A stretch of DNA of 12,141 nucleotides. It comes from Desulfobacteraceae bacterium (GTDB lineage: Bacteria > Desulfobacterota > Desulfobacteria > Desulfobacterales > Desulfobacteraceae). The notes under the pieces are model-generated. The model searched no databases and was not told where the DNA came from. It saw only the letters and a program-made list of their open reading frames with translations. Shown here one piece after another: positions 6,988 to 12,141 of the stretch (positions within the stretch are counted from its first letter, which is position 1; every line of letters starts with the position of its first letter). Both the position numbers and the translations under genes were made by a program. The stretch lies in assembly GCA_022712835.1 (NCBI GenBank), contig JAFLJU010000590.1:1-12141 (forward strand), written 5' to 3'.

Positions 6988-7710
6988 ATGTTTAAGAAAG
7001 CCAAGCAAAACCGAGTATTCCAGGATGTGGTCGAACAGATACAAGAGGCCATTCTATCCGGAGAGCTGGAACCTGGCCGTAAGCTTCCGGCGGAACGGGA
7101 TCTCAAGGATATGTTCAACACCAGCCGGGGCACCCTGAGGGAAGCCTTGCGGGTGCTGGAACAAAAGGGACTCATTGAAATCAAGTTAGGAGTTGCCGGT
7201 GGTGCCATTGTAAAACAGATAGATGCCGACCCGATTGTGGAATCCCTGGCGCTTTTAATCCGCTCCGGCGGTGTCTCTCTTTCACATCTGGCTGAGTTTC
7301 GAATTAAAATTGAAGGCAGCATTGTGGAATTGGCCGCCCAAAGGGCCACCCCTGAAGACATAGACAAAATGGAACATCTTTATAAAAAGGCGGAAGCCTA
7401 TTTTAAGGCAGAAGACTGGGAAAACTTTTTAAAAACCGACGAAACCATGCACACCTACATTGGCATCATGTCCCAAAACCCTGTTTTCCAGTTTGTCCAA
7501 AAAAGTATCCACGACAATATTCATCAATATTACGAATCCTATCTTCCCATGAATCACGAAAGAACCCTGGAAAATCTTAACGATTTTAAAAAAATAATCG
7601 ATGCCATGAAAATCCATGACAGTGCAACGGCGGCAGACATTATCAGGGATCATGTGGAACGGTTTAATAAAAAAATGCAGAAGAAAACCAAGGCCGCCGG
7701 CAAGGACTAA
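6988..7710 (+). CDS. FadR-subfamily GntR transcriptional regulator
   Basis: This 240-aa regulator has an N-terminal winged helix (about residues 8-78) with the GntR signature GELEPGRKLPAERDL, recognition-helix region TSRGTLREALRVLEQKGL, and a GGAIV wing. It is followed by a C-terminal FCD effector domain (about 95-225). In FCD proteins that bind metal, an Asp and three His form the site. Here D151, H155 and H222 are present at the expected spacing, but the position expected for the middle His is Phe200, so metal binding may be altered or lost. The gene follows the oxidoreductase genes by 18 bases with AGGA at 6978-6981, so it is cotranscribed with them. The palindrome at 3651-3671 is its likely binding site, and the oxidised amino compound or a product is a plausible effector. 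Its 3' end overlaps the opposite-strand hydrolase gene. Confidence 0.93.
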   Translation: MFKKAKQNRVFQDVVEQIQEAILSGELEPGRKLPAERDLKDMFNTSRGTLREALRVLEQKGLIEIKLGVAGGAIVKQIDADPIVESLALLIRSGGVSLSHLAEFRIKIEGSIVELAAQRATPEDIDKMEHLYKKAEAYFKAEDWENFLKTDETMHTYIGIMSQNPVFQFVQKSIHDNIHQYYESYLPMNHERTLENLNDFKKIIDAMKIHDSATAADIIRDHVERFNKKMQKKTKAAGKD

Positions 7711-8531
7711 TCCCCCTTTTGGTCATGGTGCCGGATGGCGGATGTCACCCCGTTGAACATACTGACATTACCAAAACAAAAACACTTGGTAAAATAATCT
7801 TCTTTTAATTTTAAGCTTTTGAAGATCTCCTTTGAGGGGATTCCGGTTTTCCACAATCCGATAATATTCCCATAGAGATTTTCCAGAAACTCAAGTTTGG
7901 CCTGGATATGCTGTCGGCCATTTTTCTGCCGGGGATTGTGACTGCAAAGCAGGGTTTCAAAATCAAGGGCCAGCAACTTTTTCAAGCTGTCAATCTGGAG
8001 ACCCATATCTTCATCAGCCCTGAAATACCGGATGTAATCTGCCAGATACAGATCCCCTGAAAACACCACGCCTTTTTCCGGTAAAAAATATACCACATGA
8101 TCTTTTGCATGTCCCGGGGTGTGAAGGGGGATCATCTTACCCAAACTTGTTTCCACGGATGCCGGTAAAACACTGACATCAAGGGGCGTACTCCTGCCCC
8201 AGACATATTTCTGGTAGGGCATTATCCCAAAGGGGGTTTTCAACTTTTCACAGGTTTTTGGATGACCCCACACCTTTGTCCCAAGGAGTTTGTGGACCAT
8301 GGCCCCGTTTCCGGAATGGTCTTCATGGTGGTGGGTTAAAAAAATCTTTTCCACCCGGTTTTTCCTAGCAATGGCAATCACCTCTCGTTCCATATGGGAT
8401 TGACCCGAATCGATCATGGTCTGGTCAAAGAGATAAACATATACCGTCATCAAAGGAGGCCCGGCCGGGGACCAGCCCAGCTTGAATCCCTTGATGCCGT
8501 GGTCAAATGTATAGGATTTGCGAAATCTCAT
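7707..8531 (-). CDS. Metallo-beta-lactamase-fold hydrolase
   Basis: This 274-aa protein has all main ligands of a two-metal MBL-fold enzyme: H67-x-H69-x-D71-H72 (in THHHEDHSGN), H141 (TPGHAKDH), D160 (FSGD) and H198 (CSHN). The C-terminal part after about residue 205 looks helical, as in many MBL hydrolases with a small extra domain (IPSKEIFKSLKL). The family covers glyoxalase II-like thioesterases, lactonases and others, and the substrate cannot be assigned. No signal peptide is visible, so it is cytoplasmic and not a secreted antibiotic-degrading enzyme. On its strand an AAAAGGA-type ribosome-binding site precedes the ATG at 8531. The stop codon lies inside the last codons of the convergent regulator gene. 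It is divergent from the Nudix gene, and the two may share control elements in the spacer. Confidence 0.88.
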   Translation of the reverse strand: MRFRKSYTFDHGIKGFKLGWSPAGPPLMTVYVYLFDQTMIDSGQSHMEREVIAIARKNRVEKIFLTHHHEDHSGNGAMVHKLLGTKVWGHPKTCEKLKTPFGIMPYQKYVWGRSTPLDVSVLPASVETSLGKMIPLHTPGHAKDHVVYFLPEKGVVFSGDLYLADYIRYFRADEDMGLQIDSLKKLLALDFETLLCSHNPRQKNGRQHIQAKLEFLENLYGNIIGLWKTGIPSKEIFKSLKLKEDYFTKCFCFGNVSMFNGVTSAIRHHDQKGD

Positions 8532-8771
8532 AAAGGTTCCTTTTAGATTGAAAGACGCATCAGGTTATTTTAAATGGGTCAAAATGGCAAACTAAATATC
8601 TCTCTAAATTTCTGGGCCTTCCCTGGGATATCCCCGGGAGGTTTTTCCCGGCAAATTTGAATTTTAAAATATATTTGCCTTCCACCGGAATATATACCAT
8701 TATGGGCCTTGTTAATTTGATTGGGTTAAATTGACCCGAACACTCAAGTGATTTTAGTTAGGATCCAACGA
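8532..8771. promoter_or_regulatory. Divergent promoter region with several inverted repeats
   Basis: This 240-base spacer separates a minus-strand and a plus-strand gene, so it must hold control signals for both. Visible symmetry includes: GGGTCAA (8576-8582) facing TTGACCC (8731-8737), one near each gene; a palindrome GGGATATCCC (8625-8634); a hairpin CCGGGA / TCCCGG (8634-8639, 8646-8651); GGCAAAT / ATTTGCC (8650-8656, 8673-8679) flanking the palindrome ATTTTAAAAT (8661-8670). For the Nudix gene, TTGCCT (8675-8680) and CATTAT (8698-8703) are 17 bases apart and could be a promoter. No convincing promoter was found for the minus-strand gene. No T-tract follows the hairpins, so they are not intrinsic terminators. 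Confidence 0.4.
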
Positions 8772-9293
8772 ATGATGAACAAAAATAGTACCTATAAATT
8801 TTGTCCTCTGTGCCGGGGGAAATTTGAAAAAAAGCGTCTTCTCCAGAACGAACCCCAGAGACTTGTATGCCGGGAGTGCCAGTTTATTTTTTACATTGAT
8901 CCCAAACTGGTTGCCTGTACCATTGCTCAAACCCCCAGGGGAATTGTTCTGCAACGACGGAATAAAAATCCGAGGAAAGGATATTGGGTACTTCCGGGAG
9001 GATTTGTGGACAGAGGAGAGACCCTTGAAGACGCGGCCAAGCGTGAATTCTTTGAAGAAACCGGACTGATATCCACCATTGATTGCCTCCTGGGCAATTA
9101 TTCCTACCCCGGGGAAGCCAACATCATCATCGTATACCAGAGCCATATCACCGGCGGCATTATACGGCCCTGCCACGAATCCATGTCCATTGATGAATTT
9201 AAACCCGAGGATATCCCCTGGGACCGGCTTGCCTTTGACACCACGAGAAAGGCCTTGAAAAAATATATTGAAAAAAATGAGTCTTCAATTTAA
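8772..9293 (+). CDS. Nudix hydrolase with N-terminal zinc ribbon
   Basis: This 173-aa protein joins a zinc ribbon (C11, C14, C33, C36) to a Nudix domain. The Nudix box is complete and canonical at residues 77-99, Gx5Ex7REUxEExGU, including the metal-binding REFFEE core. Such proteins split nucleoside diphosphates linked to other groups, for example ADP-ribose or NAD(H). The precise substrate cannot be told, and this short form lacks the N-terminal domain of NudC, so NADH pyrophosphatase is not claimed. The ATG at 8772 is preferred: AGGA (8760-8763) lies 8 bases upstream. A GTG at 8748 would add eight residues but overlaps that ribosome-binding site and has none of its own. No terminator follows; the aminotransferase gene starts 105 bases later and may be in the same transcript. 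Confidence 0.9.
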   Translation: MMNKNSTYKFCPLCRGKFEKKRLLQNEPQRLVCRECQFIFYIDPKLVACTIAQTPRGIVLQRRNKNPRKGYWVLPGGFVDRGETLEDAAKREFFEETGLISTIDCLLGNYSYPGEANIIIVYQSHITGGIIRPCHESMSIDEFKPEDIPWDRLAFDTTRKALKKYIEKNESSI

Positions 9294-9313
9294 TCTTGCA
9301 ATTTATCTTGCAA
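9293..9313. repeat. Short direct repeat at the end of the Nudix gene
   Basis: ATCTTGCAA occurs at 9293-9301 and again at 9305-9313, a period of 12 bases, starting on the last base of the stop codon. It could be a small duplication or half-sites of a regulator. No function is assigned. Confidence 0.35.
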
Positions 9314-9350
9314 AAGGCAAAATAAGGCCCTACTATCAAACCGGCCATAT

Positions 9351-9370
9351 TTGATCAGATAATTAATCAA
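9351..9370. repeat. Inverted repeat TTGAT-N10-ATCAA before the aminotransferase
   Basis: TTGAT (9351-9355) and ATCAA (9366-9370) face each other across 10 bases, 28 bases before the aminotransferase start. The half-sites look like those of FNR/CRP-type regulators, but these use a 4- or 6-base spacer, so the match is not accepted as an FNR site. It may be chance in AT-rich spacer DNA. Confidence 0.2.
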
Positions 9371-9398
9371 CTTTACATCCAGCAACCAGGAGTCCCCC

Positions 9399-10751
9399 AT
9401 GAAAACTCCCCTTAAAACCCCAATTGACCGAACCATCGTAAAAAATGAAATCACCGCCTCAGGGCCTGAATCCGTGGGCCTTGCCTCCATCCGTGAATTA
9501 AATCGAATTGTCAACAACATTGAGGCGGCATCGGGAGAACGCTTTATCCGAATGGAGATGGGGGTGCCAGGGTTAGATCCCCCTAAAATTGCCGTGGATG
9601 CCGAGATAGAAGCTCTCAAAAAGGGTGTGGGCTCCAAATATCCGCCCTTTGACGGAATTCCTGAATTGAAACAGGAAATCTCCACATTTGTTAAAAACTT
9701 CATGGATGTGAAGATCCCCCCTATCTCCTGCTTTCCAACAGTGGGATCCATGCAGGGCTGTTTCCTGGCCATGATGTGCACCACCCGGCGAACAAAGGGA
9801 AAAAACAGGGTTTTATTCATTGATCCTGGATTTCCCGTGAACAAACTACAGGCCAAGGTTCTCGGGGTGCCCTGCGACCATTTTGATGTCTATGAATTCA
9901 GGGGAGAAAAACTTAGGGACAAACTGGAAAGCTACCTTAAAAAAGGGGATGTGGCATCCCTGATGTATTCCAACCCCAACAATCCGTCCTGGATCTGTTT
10001 CACCGACCAGGAACTTGCGATCATTGGTGAACTTGCCACAAAATATGATTGTATTGTCATGGAAGACCTGGCTTATTTTGGCATGGATTTCAGACAGGAC
10101 TACTCCGCTTCCGGCAAGTCACCCTTTATTCCGACGGTGGCTAAATACACTGACAATTATATCCTGTTGATTTCCAGCTCAAAATCCTTTTCCCTGGCAG
10201 GCCAGCGCATCGGCATGACCGCCATTCCCGACAAATTATTCACCTCAACCTGGGAGGGATTAAAGGAGTGGTTCGGCAGCGACAAATTTGGACATGCCTA
10301 TATATTCGGCGCCATGTACGCCGTGAGCTCCGGCGTATCCCATTCCAACCAATACGGGCTTTACGGCCTCTTAAAGGCGGTTAACAACGGCGAGTATAAT
10401 TTTGTGGACAGCGTCAAAGAATACGGAGACAGGGCTGCTATCATGAAACGCCTGTTTGTGGAAAACGGATTCAAAATCGTCTATGACATGGATGGCGATC
10501 AAAAGATTGCCGATGGATTCTATTTTACCATTTCATTTCCCGGATTTACCGGGGTGGAACTGGTGGAGGAACTGCTGTATTACGGGATCTCTGCCATCTC
10601 GCTGACCACCACGGGCAGTGACCGCCATGAAGGATTAAGGGCCTGTGTTTCCCTTACCGGCCAGGACCGGTTCCAGGAACTTGAAAACCGGGTGGCCCAA
10701 TTTAAACAGGATCATCCCGAAGGATCTAATTTTAAACTGATTACGTCCTAA
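9399..10751 (+). CDS. PLP-dependent class I/II aminotransferase
   Basis: This 450-aa protein is a fold-type I pyridoxal phosphate enzyme. Key sites in order are: SNPNNP at 191-196, with the Asn that contacts PLP; D223 (MEDLAYFG), which pairs with the ring nitrogen; Y226; K262 in SSSKSFSLAGQRIG, the Schiff-base lysine; and a late R414 (EGLRACVSL), which would bind the substrate carboxylate. It likely moves an amino group between an amino acid and a 2-oxo acid in the cytoplasm. The length is above the usual 390-400 of aspartate-type enzymes, with extra residues around 280-330. The substrate cannot be assigned. AGGAG (9388-9392) lies 6 bases before the ATG. The gene ends 50 bases before a strong terminator. 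Being next to trpB suggests amino-acid biosynthesis, but the terminator and separate promoter argue against a shared operon. Confidence 0.9.
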   Translation: MKTPLKTPIDRTIVKNEITASGPESVGLASIRELNRIVNNIEAASGERFIRMEMGVPGLDPPKIAVDAEIEALKKGVGSKYPPFDGIPELKQEISTFVKNFMDVKIPPISCFPTVGSMQGCFLAMMCTTRRTKGKNRVLFIDPGFPVNKLQAKVLGVPCDHFDVYEFRGEKLRDKLESYLKKGDVASLMYSNPNNPSWICFTDQELAIIGELATKYDCIVMEDLAYFGMDFRQDYSASGKSPFIPTVAKYTDNYILLISSSKSFSLAGQRIGMTAIPDKLFTSTWEGLKEWFGSDKFGHAYIFGAMYAVSSGVSHSNQYGLYGLLKAVNNGEYNFVDSVKEYGDRAAIMKRLFVENGFKIVYDMDGDQKIADGFYFTISFPGFTGVELVEELLYYGISAISLTTTGSDRHEGLRACVSLTGQDRFQELENRVAQFKQDHPEGSNFKLITS

Positions 10752-10800
10752 ATAAAATTTTCACATCAGGGCTTGCCCCCCCCCTGAACTCATTACTTAC

Positions 10801-10837
10801 CGCCCCTGAAAAAAATTTCCTTTCAGGGGCGTTTTTT
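10801..10837 (+). terminator. Strong intrinsic terminator after the aminotransferase
   Basis: An 11-bp perfect GC-rich stem, CGCCCCTGAAA (10801-10811) and TTTCAGGGGCG (10821-10831), with a 9-base loop, is followed directly by six T (10832-10837). A second, weaker stem, TCAGGG (10766-10771) with CCCTGA (10782-10787), precedes it around a run of nine C. This ends the aminotransferase transcript and isolates trpB. Confidence 0.93.
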
Positions 10838-10849
10838 GTGTAAAACCCC

Positions 10850-10878
10850 TTGCAATTTTCAGGTGTCTTTTGTATATG
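10850..10878 (+). promoter_or_regulatory. Promoter for trpB
   Basis: TTGCAA (10850-10855) and TATATG (10873-10878) are spaced by 17 bases, matching four of six positions each. The promoter lies just after the terminator and gives a leader of about 50 bases. Independent transcription of trpB is therefore expected. Confidence 0.5.
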
Positions 10879-10904
10879 TTTCTGTCTAAAGAAACAAAAC
10901 ATAT
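10874..10904. repeat. Nested inverted repeats in the trpB leader
   Basis: Two symmetries overlap: an inner pair TGTTTCT / AGAAACA (10877-10883, 10890-10896) and an outer pair ATATGTTT / AAACATAT (10874-10881, 10897-10904). They cannot both form as hairpins, since they share bases. They cover the predicted -10 and transcription start, where an operator would lie. No T-tract follows, and no short leader peptide with Trp codons was found, so classical attenuation is not supported. Confidence 0.35.
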
Positions 10905-10933
10905 TATGAATGGCAATGCAAAGGAGATATCCC

Positions 10934-12141
10934 ATGGCGGAAAAAACCCAGGAACTTGAGAAAATGGCCTTACCCGACAAGGAAGGTAGATTTGGCAAAT
11001 ACGGCGGTAGCTATGTACCCGAGCAACTTCAGGTCATCCTGGATGAAATTACCCAAAGTTATGAAGCCATTAAAAATGATGACGCCTTTATTGCCGAGTT
11101 AAATGACTTGCACAAGCACTTCACCGGCCGTCCCTCCCCGATATTTTATGCAAAAAATCTGTCCCAAAAAACCGGGGGTGCCGATATTTATCTGAAACGG
11201 GAAGATCTGAACCACACCGGTGCCCACAAAATCAACCATTGCTTAGGGGAAGCCCTTTTGGCCAAACGCATGGGCAAGAAAAAACTCATCGCCGAAACAG
11301 GTGCCGGCCAGCACGGCGTTGCCCTGGCAACCGCTGCCACCCTGGTGGGGCTTGAATGTGATATTTACATGGGTGAGGTTGATATAAAAAAAGAACACCC
11401 CAACGTGGTGAGAATGAAAATTCTGGGCGCCCGGGTCATACCGGTCAGCCGGGGAACAAAAACATTGAAAGATGCTGTGGATGCAGCCTTTGAAGCCTAT
11501 CTGGAAGATCCTGTCACCCAGCTCTATGCCATCGGATCTGTGGTGGGTCCCCACCCGTTTCCCATGATGGTAAGAGATTTCCAGGAAATCGTGGGAATAG
11601 AAGCCAGGGAGCAGTTCCAGGAAATGACCGGAAAACTTCCGGACAATTTAGTGGCCTGTGTAGGGGGCGGTTCCAATGCCATTGGACTGTTCACCGCCTT
11701 TCTCAAAGATAAGAACGTGAACATTTATGGTGTGGAACCATCCGGCCGGGGATTTAAGGACGGCGACCATGCCGCCACCCTCACCCTTGGCAAACCCGGT
11801 GTTCTCCACGGATTTCATTCCTATCTTCTCCAGGATGACGCAGGCGACCCCCTACCGGTCTATTCAGTTGCCAGCGGCCTGGATTACCCGGGTGTCGGTC
11901 CCCAGCACAGCCTGCTCAAGGATATTGGCCGGGTCACCTATGTAACCGCCTCGGACACGGATGCTATTGATGCTTTTTTTGAATTATCCAGAACCGATGG
12001 CATTATTCCCGCCATTGAAAGCGCCCATGCTGTGGCCTATGCCGTGAAGCTTGCAAAGGAAGCCGGGAAAGGAAAAACCATTCTGATAAACCTGTCCGGC
12101 CGGGGCGACAAGGACATTGATTTTGTCCTTGAAACCTATGG
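10934..12141 (+). CDS. trpB: Tryptophan synthase beta subunit (3' end cut by window)
   Basis: TrpB condenses indole, made by TrpA, with serine to give tryptophan, using PLP. The 402 visible residues hold the expected signature: HTGAHKIN with the PLP lysine K99, catalytic E121 in AETGAGQHG, the phosphate-binding GGGSNA loop (244-249), GLDYPGVGP, and the late SGRGDKD. It is of the common TrpB1 type rather than the TrpB2 type. Only a few C-terminal residues appear to be missing, since the family usually has about 390-410 aa. The start at 10934 has an excellent AAGGAG (10921-10926) 7 bases upstream. No other trp gene lies upstream; trpA may follow beyond the edge. Own promoter and preceding terminator suggest it begins a transcript. 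Confidence 0.97.
   Translation, partial: MAEKTQELEKMALPDKEGRFGKYGGSYVPEQLQVILDEITQSYEAIKNDDAFIAELNDLHKHFTGRPSPIFYAKNLSQKTGGADIYLKREDLNHTGAHKINHCLGEALLAKRMGKKKLIAETGAGQHGVALATAATLVGLECDIYMGEVDIKKEHPNVVRMKILGARVIPVSRGTKTLKDAVDAAFEAYLEDPVTQLYAIGSVVGPHPFPMMVRDFQEIVGIEAREQFQEMTGKLPDNLVACVGGGSNAIGLFTAFLKDKNVNIYGVEPSGRGFKDGDHAATLTLGKPGVLHGFHSYLLQDDAGDPLPVYSVASGLDYPGVGPQHSLLKDIGRVTYVTASDTDAIDAFFELSRTDGIIPAIESAHAVAYAVKLAKEAGKGKTILINLSGRGDKDIDFVLETY

Noticed and set aside
7707..8531. Antibiotic-resistance beta-lactamase
   Set aside because: The MBL fold is present, but there is no signal peptide, and motif context (THHHEDHSGN, TPGHAKDH) is that of general cytoplasmic hydrolases.
9351..9370. FNR-like site before the aminotransferase
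   Set aside because: Half-sites are 10 bases apart instead of the required 4, so it is not a true FNR box.
10876..10933. trp leader peptide for attenuation
   Set aside because: The open frame from ATG 10876 contains no Trp codons and runs past the trpB start.

Overview
The window looks like chromosomal DNA of an anaerobic sulfate-reducing deltaproteobacterium (Desulfobacterota, perhaps Desulfobacteraceae). This is an inference from protein style, Fe-S-rich redox enzymes and the mixture of genes; no rRNA or other taxonomic marker is present. No CRISPR array, transposase, integrase, tRNA or rRNA was seen.

Layout. The left edge (1-165) is the 3' end of an unidentified gene. From about 166 to 1750 the DNA is visibly richer in A+T than the rest. 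It carries a tandem-hairpin repeat, an unrecognised 114-aa protein and an orphan exported solute-binding-like protein. A good sigma70-type promoter (1698-1726) then leads into a YgiQ-family radical SAM gene (1777-3534). Next comes the most interesting unit, a compact operon (3725-7710) with three genes. The first encodes a fused flavoprotein with predicted binding sites for two [2Fe-2S] and two [4Fe-4S] clusters. The second encodes its DAO-family FAD subunit, overlapping by ATGA. The third encodes a FadR-type GntR regulator. Upstream of the first gene lies a perfect 21-bp palindrome with the TGGTnnnACCA core typical of FadR-type operators, 8 bases after a TTGACA hexamer.

The regulator gene converges on, and overlaps by 4 bases, a minus-strand metallo-beta-lactamase-fold hydrolase (7707-8531). 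That gene is divergent from a zinc-ribbon Nudix hydrolase (8772-9293) across a 240-base spacer rich in inverted repeats. A class I/II aminotransferase (9399-10751) follows and ends at a strong intrinsic terminator (10801-10837). A separate promoter then drives trpB, which runs off the right edge of the window.

How the genes may work together. The two oxidoreductase subunits resemble the HcnABC / opine oxidase / archaeal four-subunit proline dehydrogenase group. In that group a DAO subunit oxidises an amine or imino acid and an NAD(P)-type flavoprotein with Fe-S domains passes on the electrons. Here the electron-transfer modules are fused into one chain. The linked regulator and matching operator suggest a substrate-induced catabolic operon, but the substrate cannot be read from sequence. 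The aminotransferase and TrpB are amino-acid metabolism genes nearby, with no direct evidence that they join the same pathway.
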